This document shows, piece after piece, positions 11,801 to 23,440 of a DNA stretch of 64,000 bases. Where the stretch lies: positions 859,001-923,000 of the forward strand of contig OZ024843.1 in the NCBI GenBank assembly GCA_964017145.1, read 5' to 3'. The notes beneath the pieces are model-generated. The model saw only the letters and a list, made by a program, of their open reading frames with translations. It was not told the DNA's origin and searched no databases. Source of the DNA: Agrocybe praecox (Eukaryota; Basidiomycota; Agaricomycetes; Agaricales; Agrocybaceae). Positions within the stretch are counted from its first letter, which is position 1. Each line of letters starts with the position of its first letter. Both the position numbers and the translations under genes were made by a program.

Positions 11801-13746
11801 AAGGGCGCTGTATACAGTCGATCTCAGAGTCAGATCAAATAATCCAAATAAGCCTTGACACATACCCTGTTGATTCGACATAGAGGACCACATCGTTGTC
11901 ACCTTCTCCGTCGTCGTCTTCTTCTTCTTCCATATCAAAAATATCTTCTATAGCCAACTTCGTGGTTCTTGAAGGATCGTTGTATAGGGCCACCATTTCT
12001 TGCTCCAGAATTTCCCATTTTGCGACATCTTGTCGTTGTCTATTGCCTTCCTCGAACATCAAAGTGAAGGTACTTCGCTTCTTCCGCGCTCGGCCACGAC
12101 TTTGTGCCCAGCTCGCCATATTCAAAGGAGGATCCCACCGAATAACACTACAGCATGCTTGTATGTCAATCCCCTCTTCCGCGACCGAAGTCGAGACAAT
12201 CAAGTTCTTTTCCCCTGCCTTGAATTCCGAAAGGACTTGTTCCTGTGCGTCTTTGACCATAGTTCGCGTGATATCCATCATAGAATGACGGAGGGAACTT
12301 TCAGAAGTTCCGAGCAGTATACCAATTTCAAAAACGCCCTTGGTCCGAGGGTGGTGCCTGAGCAATTCAGCCAACGCAATAACCGCATCGCGTCGTTGAA
12401 CGAAAATAATGCTGCTATATGCTTCACCTCTCGATTCCACGTTAGACTTTTCCAAAAGCAAACATTCGATCAAAGAGCGGGTTTTGTCAGAGCTATCATC
12501 GCCAATGTCGTCTGGGTAGTACGATACGGGCGAAGGAGTGACCTTGTTGAGAGTATCGAGGAGATACACCTTCTCCGTCCGTTTCCAAGTGGTCATCATG
12601 TTGTCATATGGGTTGGCAGCTTTCTTCGCCCTTTCGATGACATTCCACACGAACCAGTCTGCTGACCAGGGCCCAAGATCCTTGCATATATCCATGGCAG
12701 CGCGTTCAAAGTCCCTTAAACCTTTGTGCGTGAAGGAGTTTTCTTTTTGAATGACCTTGGACAACTTCTGGTCAATCCTTCCTTGCTCAAACGAGCCTGG
12801 TTTGGACTTTTTAAGTTGCGCGCGAAGTGAAATGACATAGGGATCATTTTCAATGTCGAGCGACTGGATGACCGCAGATAAGGATGCCAGGTTTGTGGAG
12901 AAGAAATCCTCGGCTGGAGAATTGTACATGACATGCCTAAATATAGGGCGATGGACGTATTTCGCGAGCTCTGCGCGATTGAAGCGAGGTGCGCGAATTG
13001 TGCTATCCAAATTGCTTTCTATCTTCCTGTTGATATGCGTTAACGTCCATTAAAAACTGAATGGACAATCCTTGCTCACTCAAATGCCTTCATAACATTT
13101 CCTCCATATATGGGACTTGCAGTCAGTCCCAGTATCATGGGCTTAACCGGACCATCTAAATCCTCCCCAGTTCGTGGTGGCAAATCGAAATAAAACTCCA
13201 TCATAATGCGATTATAGGGGTGATTGTCCACCGCATGATGTGCTTCGTCAAAAACGAGGAGGCTGATATCGTTTCCCAGCGAGATATATCCATGTCGCAA
13301 CGCATCAAGAAACACTTGTGGCGTCGAAATCATAACCCGATGCGTACGAAGAACCCTCTCCCACAACCCCGCGTCCTTCCATTGATCGGGTTCATTCGCT
13401 CCCGAGACGATACCGACGGATACGGGCAAATAGCTCTTTATGACATTCTTCTGTTGCTCGCAGAGGGCAACTGTAGGCGCAAAGAACCAAGATATCTAAA
13501 GCACACAGTGTCAAATGCGTTATTCACACCGATCAAGGGGCATAGGCACAAACTCACCTTCCTGGGCTCTCTCTCCATTTCGTGCTTTATCCTCAGGACA
13601 GCAATCAAAGTCTTCCCTGAACCGGTATCAAGCGCAATGATAATGTTCCTCCGCATACTTTCGTTGAGCATTTCCTGCTGATACCCCCGAGTGGCAGGCA
13701 TTTCCGATGCAGTGACGGGTTGAGCTTCATCAAGATTATCGTCCAT
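8875..13746 (-). CDS. Dicer-like ribonuclease III
   Basis: This endonuclease cuts double-stranded RNA into small RNAs for RNA interference. All expected domains except a recognisable PAZ are readable in order. The DExH helicase has Walker A LDTGSGKTLIA, VFDEAHHAV, LTASPIYGG and the motif VI region QSRGRARKK. A Dicer-dimerisation region follows near 11.5-11.8 kb. RNase IIIa has RMETLGDAVLKF and DVVESVTGAAY, and RNase IIIb has RMEFLGDSVLDM and DMIESIIGAIF. A dsRNA-binding domain includes PSQEEAKYLAAEMAIKEF, followed by a Lys-rich tail. Acidic catalytic residues are kept in both RNase III domains, so the enzyme looks active. The start used is the ATG at 13746; an upstream open frame (about 13.8-14.0 kb) could not be spliced in without a stop and is treated as leader. 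The locus allows roughly 1,500 residues. Confidence 0.93.
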
Positions 13747-14254
13747 ATCTGCTAGAGGGATATCGTGGTCGTTAATCAAAGGATGCAAGTGGTTTGTTAT
13801 CAGGATGAGCTTGGGCGCCTATCGCTTGATCTGTTGAAAGGTCAGGTGGGATTATATATGATATGATGGCTCTCCGACAATGGTACTCACGGTAAACAAA
13901 AGACGATCGACAATAAGGCGTATTACTTCTTGCTTGAGCCTCTGGGTACAACGACCTCAAATTGGGAATTTTGACAAAACCTGGCAACACGGTTGGAAAC
14001 ATTGTTGAATACTAGTGTGAGTGTGCTGTGGCCAATATTGGACGATTATTTATTTCGATACGAGCAAAGTAAATGCCACAGTAATTCCGTTGTAAATGAT
14101 TAGAAACCAGAAAAGTTCAGCTTGACAGACGAGAATGCGATTTGAATGCTGAGCAACGGTGGACGCTATACGTGAACGTCGAAAGCCTCGAGGATCAGAC
14201 TGCTCAGCCGATGCCCCTGAAATTAAAATTCATCGGTGCCGCAGGTCAACCGGT

Positions 14255-14260
14255 CACGTG
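14255..14260. promoter_or_regulatory. CACGTG (E-box-type) site upstream of the Dicer-like gene
   Basis: A palindromic CACGTG lies about 510 bp upstream of the chosen Dicer start. It is a binding sequence for fungal bHLH factors such as Cbf1-type proteins. Function here is inferred from sequence only. Confidence 0.3.
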
Positions 14261-15243
14261 TTCAATTTTTAAACCTCTTTGACATCGTCGACGACGACGA
14301 GCTCAGCATAGGGTATAAACGTCGGGATAAAAATTGATTGGAGAGCGGACCTATTCGGTGAATCGATTATCCCGTAAGTACAATCCCACGAAGTTTTAAT
14401 GACGCTTGAACGAATTTTACACTGTACCATAAGTTCATGATAACGAACGAAATGCTATTAAAACTTCGCAGTAAGAGCGCTTTCGTCATTTAAACGTGCG
14501 CAGATAAACTATAAGTACTAGTATCGAAATAAAATCAAAATAATACGGATCATCGACTACCTATCTGTCTATCCTCTCTGTTCAAGATTCCTTTTTTGCC
14601 AGGGATAATAAAAAGATGCTTGTCATAATATTGACACAGATAGATCCAGAACAACTAGAAAACGAGGACCGAGGACCAATACATAATATTGATCATCTCT
14701 TGATCTCGCTTAAAGCCACGCGAGTACGATGCCGTGGCGTACATAATTGCCCTGCCCATACGAAGCAGCACCAGAAGATTCAAATTTCAAGCCGTCGATC
14801 GTAACCAAGAAACTTCAATCAATGGGCTAGATGATATTCGGCTGTAGAGCGCTTCTAGTAGCGTGTCCGACGTCCGTGTCGCAATTCGCGTCAATACGCG
14901 ATTCGAGCTTCCAAGATAGGTAACACAATAGAGATCGGCAATACGCATTTGATTGGAGAGGCGGCGCAGAGGTGACGTCCTCTCCGACTCCCGAGAAAAA
15001 TACAACTCGGGATAGATAGCGTGGCAAGGACGGCAAGCCACCCTGCGCCAGATCGCGCCAGACAACTTGACAACGTCAAACAGCATCAATACAATTCTAC
15101 TCCAATTTTCTGCCGCGCAAGAAAGCCTAGTACATGAAGGATGAGAAAAAGATAACCAATCAAGAAACAAACATTTATTCAATCACTGAAGTACCGACCA
15201 GTGAACAGAGTTAACTCGTCCGCATGACCTCTAAGATCTAATA

Positions 15244-15265
15244 TTTATCTTTATCTTTATCTTTA
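15244..15265. repeat. TTTATC hexanucleotide microsatellite
   Basis: Three full copies of TTTATC plus a partial fourth in tandem, in non-coding DNA. A simple repeat with no evident function. Confidence 0.7.
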
Positions 15266-15735
15266 CCCTGAACTTTGTAGGCGACAGTCGTCGTCAGTAC
15301 AGTCAGCAGTGACCGGTTGGCCGATGCTAAATAAAAAAAATCTAAATCAATTAACATACGGCGGCGAGCCTGAACGTCTTTTAGGCTCAATGATTTTCCC
15401 TTCCGAACGTTCAATCCGTAGTCTCCTTTCCCTTTGAATCGTCACGGTCGCGACCTAAGCGGCTCAGAGGCAAACTGCTGACCTAGTCCAAGGTAATCCA
15501 CGCATACCAGTCTATACATACGTACTCCTACTCTTACTATAAACACTGTTTCCGGACCCACAATAGGCCGCAAAGCAAAGCAAAGCATGTTTAAACATAT
15601 CCGACCTAATTTGACCTGTTAGTCCTCCCAATAATAAAAATAAAGTAAGTCACAGGGACAGGGACAGGCGCACCGTGATTCACATATATAGAAGACATAC
15701 CAGGACCACCGCCTAGATCTTCTGTAGCCTGTCTA

Positions 15736-15771
15736 TGGTGCCACATGATTAGTCACCACATATTTTGTACA
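15736..15771 (+). repeat. Left terminal inverted repeat of the transposon
   Basis: This 36-base repeat begins TGGTGCCACATGA and ends TTTTGTACA. Its reverse complement lies at 16554-16589 with a single mismatch (T here, C in the partner, at repeat position 14). A TA immediately precedes it. Confidence 0.88.
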
Positions 15772-15866
15772 GCGGCCAATTTGGCCGGCGAAAAAAAAAA
15801 AATCATATCTAATTTTGAATACTATTTGTAAAACAAAAAAATATTTTCAACACATTTTCAACGATA

Positions 15867-16361
15867 ATGGGACGTCCTCGAAGGAACTGGCGCACTGCTA
15901 CAGCTGCACGAGCACGAAAATTCGTACACACAAACAAGTTAAACTTTTCCTCACCAATTGAATGCCCCGACAACTCTTATGATAACTCACAGCCGGATTT
16001 CAAGGCCCAAAAGCCACTCGTCACTGAAGTAATCGCAGCGCCGGGTCACCTCTGCATCATTTCGCCAAAATTTCACTGTGAACTCAATTTTATTGAATAC
16101 TTCTGGGGCGTGGTGAAACGCTATCTTCGAGAACAATGTGATTATACCTTCACAACACTCCAAGCAAATATGCCAGTTGCACTGGCTTCGGTGAACTTGA
16201 TGCTCATTCGGAAGTGGCAGAATAGGATGATGAGATGGATGGATGCGTATAAGGATGGATTGGCTGCAAAAGAAGCTCAGCTTCGAGTGCAATCTTACAG
16301 TTCGAAGAAATATACTTCTCATCGCCGCGTTCCGGAGCGCGTTGCAGCCGCATTTGATTAG
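15867..16361 (+). pseudogene. Internally deleted DDE-superfamily transposase
   Basis: This 164-residue open frame joins a short N-terminal segment (MGRPRRNWRTATAARARKF, the usual basic start of agaricomycete DDE transposases) to a C-terminal segment. The C-terminal part has the DDE_3-like motif PKFHCELNFIEYFWGVVKR, carrying the last catalytic acidic residue, and ends with a basic SHRRVPERV tail. The DNA-binding middle and the first two catalytic Asp residues are absent, so the product cannot be an active transposase. The frame is still open, which fits a recent deletion or selection for a residual product. It lies wholly between the inverted repeats. Confidence 0.8.
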
Positions 16362-16553
16362 ATTAGATAGTTAGATCTTCCTTATATGGATGGTTTTACA
16401 TAAGCCGGCCAATCTGAACTTAGGTCGATTTTATAACTCGCTCAGTTTTGATCGTATCAAAATTCTGTTTAGATGATCGATTCGTATTGACAAATGAAAG
16501 CTTTCATCTAAAGGAATAAGAAATTTACCCATTTTTTGGACCCCCATTTCCGT

Positions 16554-16589
16554 TGTACAAAATATGTGGTGACTAGTCATGTGGCACCA
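16554..16589 (-). repeat. Right terminal inverted repeat of the transposon
   Basis: Reverse complement of the left repeat at 15736-15771, 35 of 36 bases matching, followed directly by TA. Confidence 0.88.
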
Positions 16590-16591
16590 TA

Positions 16592-18738
16592 GACGCCGCG
16601 GCTCCGGGAAGAACTTGATATCAAGGGCTGCATAAGTACACACATACAGATGTATTGCTACGCACAAAGTACGCAAGAGAAATCATACATACGAGTTCCT
16701 TCCATCCCTCCCTCCTTCCCTTCCCATCCAACCCCGTGTGTGAGTGTGATTTCCCGGGCGCTGTGGAAAGCGCTGGCCCCATTTAAATCAACTAATGGTA
16801 ATAACAGTTTTAGCGAAAAGACGAGAAGCAATACATAGTACATGAATAAACCTTGAACTTCTGACCTCAACGCAAGTAAGTGGGTCGCAGATCTTCTCGA
16901 ATCTTCACCCATTCGAAGCCAACCCTACCTGCCAAGTGTGCACGGTACGTACGTACATATGTAAGTAAGTACATACTATACTTACATATTTTACCTTACT
17001 TACGCGATCATCACCTCACCCAATTGATCAATTAAAAATAACCGATCTCTGCCATCTGGCACATGGCAAACGCGTGTCTTGGCCTCGCGTGTCCGCCAGG
17101 GTGGATTAACCTTCTGGCAGTGCCTGCCGGGTCATGATCAATCAACGCCAAATGATGCTGCCCCACGCGCGGCCAAAAGGGCCAACAGACCAATTGAGTG
17201 ACGGCGGTGTCGGGATTCCTTTTCATGTATGTATTCATGGCGTGTACTATATTGCAATTGAATCATGGCGGTGCTGACATGGACATGGAGATGTCAGGCT
17301 ATGTCAGGCAACTCGCGATTGTGATCGAACAGAATTCCGGTGGTTCCTGTCTGTCTGTCTGTCTATCTCTGTCTTTTCTTTTTCTGTTGATGTAGGCTGA
17401 TGTCAAACACCCGAACCTAAATAAAAAAGAGCTGTACTTGACATGATATTACCACAACGAGTACTTATTTTAGGAATGCGATGCGGATGCTCTTCATCAG
17501 CGAATTCGATGCTCTATATGGAATATCATGATATGATATGATAACCTCATTCCGCAGGTTCCACAGAATACGGCGCATAGCGCGTAATTGAACGAGTGAA
17601 ATTGAAATTGGTGATAGGGATTATAGACCGCCGGTCGGTCTGGTCTATTAGCATATTAGGATCCAATCCATTCGAGTCTTCAACGAATACATATGGAATG
17701 TAATAACCTGTAATAACCGAATCAAAGTTTCATTCATTATCGAAAAAAAAGAGGGTACACACACACCGTATATACGACTTTACAATCACCCATCATCCAT
17801 GGTCCATCCCGAGTTCGTCTCTGACCATTGTTCAAAACAGCCATGATACTCCGCAGAACACCGTTCGTCCAGTCGCATGGCATATATATATGAGACGCTT
17901 GTTCCCAGGCGTCAAGAATCAAGAATCAAGTTGCAACCTGTGCAAAGCGTGGCATGGCACAGTAGTATCGGCAAATAAACAAAACGCCTTGAAATGACGC
18001 ATATCCCACGTCCATGCAAACCTTCAAGCTGCGTGTCATTATCATTGTGGATTTAGCACAGAACCTACTTACTTGAGTATTAAGTAGTAAGGGGCGAACG
18101 TGAACGTGAAAGTGAAAATGAGGAGAAACAAAAGAAAAGTGTGGTGTGCTTCCTTCCCAGAGTAAATAAGCAAGCAAGTAATACCGGCCTCGGAATCGGC
18201 CTTCTACGCGAGACAAAGACAATTAGTTAGTTGGTGATAATGACTATATGTATAGGTATGGCAGACATACATTAATTTCGTCTTGCTAGGTCTGAGGGTT
18301 GCTGAAGTATTACTAGGGCGAGGAGTTTACTTTCCGAAGAGAACCAGTCGAGTGACGGGTCATACAGCTATGTATGGATGTATTAGTTATCTAGCAGCAA
18401 GCAAACAGGCGACTCGCCCGACCAAATAAGATTAAGAAAAGCGCCAGAAGGCAGTGAGGAGCGTATCGAAGTGTTTCAGGACATGGAGCGCGTTATTATA
18501 GTTCAGATTGTTTATTTCTCCAATGTCCAAGATTCTGGGTGGTTTAAAGTTCGCCACAAGGGAAAAAGAGTTTGGTCACGATGAAGAGTGGGGAACCAAT
18601 CTGCTAACCCTAGCTGGGATAGCTAAGTAGTAAATATTCCCACGTATATTTGGTTCCGATGGCGATGCACAACAACGACCACGTCGCGTCGCTCGTTGCT
18701 GTTGCTATTGCTGGTCATAACCTTCTCCGTCTTGCTCA
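16592..18738. other. Gene-poor region between transposon and EMC6
   Basis: About 2.1 kb without a supportable gene. It is AT-rich with short direct repeats (GTAC/GTAAGTAAGT clusters near 16.95 kb, a CTGT run at 17347-17362, GATAT repeats near 17.53 kb). Short open frames on both strands show no family resemblance and no splice partners. The last few hundred bases probably hold the EMC6 promoter. Confidence 0.45.
17347..17362. repeat. CTGT tetranucleotide microsatellite
   Basis: Four tandem copies of CTGT in non-coding DNA, followed by imperfect copies. Confidence 0.65.
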
Positions 18739-19171
18739 ATGGCCACACAATCAGAAAACATAGCTGCACAGCTCATCTATACCCCAAATGTCATCGCAAA
18801 CTCCTCGCTAAGCACGACCAAGTTCCTTTCAGCTTGCTTCGCTGGCGCAGCAGCAGGGATACTAGGCCTTGAGAACTGGGCCGGCTTCGTCCTGTTTCTC
18901 GCGTCTACGCTTCTTACAGGGGGGTTCCTGCACGCTGTGAACTGCAAAGGGAAGGCGTCGAAATACTTCCAAGGAGGCGTGTTGGAGCTTCTGAATCCAG
19001 GCCAGGATAACGCATTTACGTTTGTGCTCGTGTGGACGTTGTTCTACGGTATGATTGTTGTATTTAATTATTGCAGTTGTCTAATTTCTAGCAGGTGTTG
19101 TACACGGTGCGTACGGTTGGATATCGCTGAATTTATTGACGCTGAACGAGTTGCAGTATATGACTGATTGA
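18739..19171 (+). CDS. EMC6: ER membrane protein complex subunit 6
   Basis: EMC6 is a small core subunit of the ER membrane complex that inserts tail-anchored and multipass proteins. Exons 18739-19048 and 19095-19171 join in frame to give 128 residues. The sequence shows the EMC6 pattern: a polar N-terminus, a first membrane segment near FLSACFAGAAAGILGL, a second near FVLFLASTLLTGGFL, and a third beginning at FVLVWTLFYG. The last segment reads through the splice into VVHGAYGWISLNLLTLNE. Unspliced reading gives an unrelated Cys-rich tail, which supports the intron. Length agrees with fungal EMC6 (about 110-130 residues). Confidence 0.88.
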
Positions 19172-19446
19172 TTTACGATCACTACGGACTAGTAATATTG
19201 TTGTATTGTAGTATTTTAGATAATCTCATCGATAGCGCTCGCAAACCGGATCAGGAGCCCACGAGCATGTCCGAGTCTGAAGTAAGACCGTCGAGAAAGT
19301 GCAACTTTTACAGCGATCTCGATTTGACCTCGTGCTTCCGTCCACACGATTATACCGCCCATTCGGTCCAAGTGGCAGTGCAGACATTCCTCCCCTGATA
19401 AACCCCAAATCTCGCTCTCCTTTCTTTTTCCTCCATTCCCTCTCAC

Positions 19447-20211
19447 ATGGCGTCTTCAAACGGCGTATACGCTCTGCTCCAGTACGGCGACGATCCATGT
19501 CGCCACAGATTCGTAGATCACGAGGGCCGCCCTGCATTTACTTTGTCAGTAAGTTTCTCTTATACCCGTATCGACTCGTACTTATCTGCTCGTAGACAAG
19601 AGGTATGACCACCGTGTCGCTTTGCGTTCAGTAATTTTAATCCAGACGGGTGCAGGTTGACAGAAGTCCAAATGCCATTCTGCGTCTCAGCCGTGAGCTG
19701 GAATGGTCCCAGCAGCACCCAAGCATCATGGGTCCCGATAATTCCTTTTTCTATCTCGGTCCAGAGAGCACAGCAGGCTATGTCGTCTATGGAAACGGCC
19801 GCATCAATATTGGCATGACATATTTCTTGAGGAAAGGAAAGCGCGATGGGAGCTTGTAAGCCACTCTCCATATTTTTATTCTATTTTCCAACATTGCTGA
19901 TCATTATTTTATTCTGTTCCCTAATTATAGATCTCGTTATTTTAGGTGTCAGAACGGCAGGGACTACAAATGGAGGATTGGCTCGCATCGCATGGAGGTC
20001 CGTCCTCTTTTTTTCTTGTTCGGCTCCCGTCTTACCTTACCTTTTTCTTCAGTGCTATGACGGCCGAACGTTACTTGCGGTATGGGAAGTGACCACACCA
20101 GATCAGGAACACTATGCCCGTCTCATCATCAGACCGAATGCCATGCCCCTTATCACTGAAATCGTCACTGCTCTCATCGTCAACCGTATGGCACTCGCAT
20201 TAGGCTGGTAG
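19447..20211 (+). CDS. DUF6593-domain protein
   Basis: This is a predicted 175-residue protein of a family common in agaricomycetes and of unknown function. Four exons join exactly in frame: 19447-19548, 19656-19855, 19931-19997 and 20053-20211. The family pattern is visible: an opening beta-strand region (CRHRFVDHEGRPAF), a central stretch with FRCQNGRDYKWRIGSHRME, then LLAVWEVTTPD, and a hydrophobic C-terminal helix LITEIVTALIVNRMALALGW. The first intron needs the distal AG at 19655; using the nearer AG at 19631 would put an immediate stop in frame. No signal peptide is seen. The gene follows EMC6 on the same strand, with no functional link inferred. Confidence 0.72.
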
Positions 20212-20614
20212 TTTTCACGGCAGAGAACAGACACATAATCTTTTTTTCACGATACTCTTAACGATCCGTATATCCTTTTCGCTACCCAACATTATATCCC
20301 CAACCCGCCCCAAGTTATGTATACTCTACGCATTTTCTGTAGCCATATATTTCTCTCTCCATCAAGTTATTACTACTCTGGCCCCTCCTTACTTACTCTC
20401 CATATACAATTTTCTCGCACATATACTGTCGCTGTTTTATTTATTTCAATCTGCCATTCATTCTCTCTCTCAAAATTCTTTCGTGCGACCGATCACGTCT
20501 AAATTCGTTCGCCTCTCCTTAATTTCATTTCATTCTCCAGTGAACACACGTGTTTTCTATAGACTCTGTGTTTGCCTTCCAAACACCTCATTGTCTCCCT
20601 CACAACACCACCAA
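20212..20614. other. Pyrimidine-rich convergent spacer
   Basis: About 400 bp between the DUF6593 gene (+) and the 3' end of TTC27/EMW1 (-). The plus strand is rich in T and C, with CTCTCT and TTCTTT tracts. This probably reflects 3' untranslated sequence of both genes. No coding signal is supportable. Confidence 0.45.
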
Positions 20615-23440
20615 CTACTCTTCATCCTTTCGGATATCCTCCTGCAGCTCAATCAACCTCGCCCACTCTGGCTCATCTTCGAATTCGCGCGTGCGTCCGA
20701 TAAATGTCCGCACAATACTGCGTGCTTGCAATCTCCACTTGTACCCCTCCACCCGCGGCCCGAAGTTCCTCAAAATATCTACGATTTCTTCCACCTCTGC
20801 CACGGCCTCGCGCCATTTTACGGGATCGGTATCCCCCTTTTCCAGCCCTGCACCAACGCCAGCGCGGTAGGCGTCCATGTATGCCCGGATCGCGTCTTCC
20901 CAGCGACGCTGCCACGACAGCAAGCGCCCATAGGCTCTGAAAATACGAGCAGACGAGAGCCGGGGGAGGATCGTCCCTTCGAACAGATTCAGAACGTTCT
21001 TGTACAGCCCGTGTCCTTCGTTCGGGTTTTGGGCGGCTACGTCGCCCATATCTTCAGCTGCGGCGTCCTTGTCCGGCAAGGCCCTAGTGACAGCGTCAAC
21101 GAGACGATCCAGCACGTCCTCATCGCACGCGAGCGTGCCTGCCTTGTCTCCTGTCTGCTCTACGATTCGCCCTAGCGCGCGGCATGACTCCTGCAGCTCT
21201 CCCACGTCCATAGCTACGATCATGTAGTTGTACCACATTCTCCAATTTTCATAGCTATATTTCAGGCCCTGCTTAAGCGCGCGGAATGCGAGTAATTTAT
21301 TTTCGAATGGGACAGCCTTTGACGGGCCGTTTATTTGCATAGACGTGTTTTCTACCTATCAACCGGCAAGACGGAAATAATTAGAGCCCCAGAAACACAG
21401 GAAATGGGTAATGGCCATGCTTACCGGTGCTGGGGATTTTGCTTCTTCTCCTCCTTCGTCACCTTCATTCCCCTCGGTATTCTGAGAACCTGACTTCTTG
21501 GCGCCTATACGGAGGTACATGCTAGCTAGATTGTTCCAGCTCTCCCCATCTTCCTCGTCAATCGCAACACAACGTGAAAATGCATCTTTAGCTTCTTCCC
21601 ATTGCTCTACTCTCATAGCAGCGCAGCCGAGAATGAACCATGAGCGAGTTAAAAGGGGATTAATCTTCACGGCCCTTTTCAGACACACAATGGCTTCATG
21701 ATAATTTGCGCGTGCGAAATAATACCCGCCTAGAGAGCGCATAGCGCGCCCCGAGGACTCGTTGGAAAGTTTCCAGGCATGGTTATAATGGTACACTGCA
21801 TTCTCAGGATCCAGGTCGCCGAGAAGACACCATAATTTCGCTTCCCGGGTGGCGTCCTGCAAGGCCCTGTACGGTGGAGAAGTGGATTTACCACGCGCTA
21901 TGACGGCGTCTGCTTCTTGCTTCCTTCCTTCCAGCAAGTCCTTCACGACCGTGATGCCTTTTGCGGGCTGCTCCAAAGCTCCGTAGCAGGCAACCACATC
22001 TTCCCACATCTCCAGGCGCTCGAATATCTCCAGGGCGGATTTCACCACACCGATGCTCAGGTACCTCTGCGCCAGCTCTTTCTCCATATCCCATCTGCTT
22101 GGAAGCGGGAATGAATGGAAGTAAAGCAGCCGCTCTGAGGTCGTTGAATCTGAAGTCGGCATCTGTTCTATTAATGCCTGCAGCTGGAGAGTGGATCGTT
22201 CCACGGTTCGTGTGCGCGAGGATTCTAGGCGTGAACGGAGCAACAGGGCCATTGTATGGATCGACCAGTTTCTGGGGTGGGAAATGACGCGCGATACGTA
22301 CGGCGACATTTGCTCAGAGGTCAGGCCATGCAGAGGTGATGTATTTCTAACGTTGAGGCATAATGATAATAATATGCACTGATCCAGGGGGTGGAGTGGA
22401 GGTTGTGAGGAGGGATCAATATGACTCAGGCTGGAGCTCGACCCTGTAACCTTGGAGGACGTGAATTGAGTTTGTTCAAGTAACGTGTCGTCGTTGAGCG
22501 CGAAGGTTTCTGGTATATTTTTGTTCTCTGTCGCCGCTTCGGTGTCCCCCTCCTTCTCCTTTGATGAAATCGAGTCTTCTCCCGAGACGTCTAAATGGCT
22601 CTCGGCTAAGAGCACGAGTTGACTGAGTTCTGTTTGTTGAAATTTCGTCCTGCGCCCGAGTGCACCGGTAAGTTCGTATTCCAACCCCGTGGACCTCGAA
22701 GCTTTAATGAAATAATCTGAAGCTCCTTTATCGCGAGAGAGGGTGTGTTCCAACAATCCCAGCTCTAAATACATCCGGCCAGCAAGATCAGGTTCCCTTG
22801 CGATAGTAGTGGCGAGAGATTCAACAGACATTCTATAGTCGTCTGAAATTGACACCGGTTCGTCAAGTATACGTTGACGCACCATCTCCACGCGTAGCCT
22901 CCACCATGGTATTGATTCGATGTGATTGAATGGCAACGAAATGAGGAGTTGTGAAAGTCTCAGGAATACAGGCACTTTCGCGAGGTGATAAGCAGGTTCT
23001 CCACCGAATGCAAGTTCCGAGATAGCTTTAGCATGAATAGCTTCTTCTGTCCATGACTCCTTTCCCTTTGTTGGGATTTCCTGGGAATTATCTGTCAATA
23101 CCTCCAAAGGTGTTACATCGAAGTCAGGGCCAGTCCAATTCGCTTGCACGAACGCGTGCAGACACGCGATTGCGACACATAACCGTTCCAATTCTTCTTC
23201 GACCCTGTTATCACCGGACGACGCTGAGAAATTCCATAATTCTTCAAGGGGTAAACTGAGATCGTTGGATATTGGTCGAAAGAGCGTACGCGCTCTGTCA
23301 GATTTTAATACATCTCGAAAACGACATTCCACCACTAGTTTTGCAAGATCGTGTGCCAAGCTCGTGGATTCCGGTATATTCGAGTCCCATTTTCCTCTAA
23401 GAAGAGATTTTTCGACCAAAGATAAGTTTTCAAGGGCCAT
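20615..23440 (-). CDS. EMW1: Tetratricopeptide repeat protein 27 / EMW1 homologue
   Basis: EMW1/TTC27 proteins are essential TPR proteins linked in yeast to cell-wall integrity, and in animals to assembly of large complexes. The start at 23440 opens with MALENLSLVEKSLLRGKWD. A long helical N-terminal region is followed by TPR units typical of the family, including NAVYHYNHAWKLSNESSGRA, FARANYHEAIVCLKRAVKIN and AKDAFSRCVAIDEEDGESWN. A single intron near 21.35 kb joins EAKSPAP to VENTSMQINGPSK and then to the conserved YENWRMWYNYMIVAMDVGE. The total of about 930 residues fits the family. The assignment rests on the TPR signature and the C-terminal block. Confidence 0.85.

Larger units (their letters stand above)
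13747..15733. other. Gene-poor region upstream of the Dicer-like gene
   Basis: About 2 kb without a supportable gene. It holds the Dicer leader and promoter, a CACGTG site at 14255-14260, and several short tandem repeats around 15.24-15.67 kb. These include a TTTATC hexamer, an AAAGC pentamer near 15573, and repeated GGGACA near 15657. Open frames around 14.8-15.2 kb on the minus strand overlap in several frames and match nothing recognisable. Confidence 0.45.
15736..16589 (+). mobile_element. Non-autonomous DNA transposon with DDE transposase remnant
   Basis: An 854-bp element is bounded by terminal inverted repeats at 15736-15771 and 16554-16589 that match at 35 of 36 positions. A TA dinucleotide flanks each end (15734-15735 and 16590-16591), as expected for a Tc1/mariner-type target-site duplication. 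The matching GTC and GAC just outside the TA make the target site palindromic. Inside is one open frame coding for the two ends of a DDE transposase. The element is too short for a full transposase, so it appears to be an internal-deletion derivative that would need enzyme supplied in trans. The near-identical ends suggest fairly recent activity. Confidence 0.85.

Noticed and set aside
13772..14002. Upstream open frame that might be the N-terminus of the Dicer-like protein
   Set aside because: Every GT-AG joining I tried from the GTGAGT donor near 13.89 kb enters a frame that stops at GAT TAA before the helicase. The ATG at 13746 is simpler.
16940..17000. Clustered GTAC/GTAAGTAAGT and its partial inverse as a possible miniature transposon
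   Set aside because: The inverted match is short and imperfect and there is no flanking target-site duplication.
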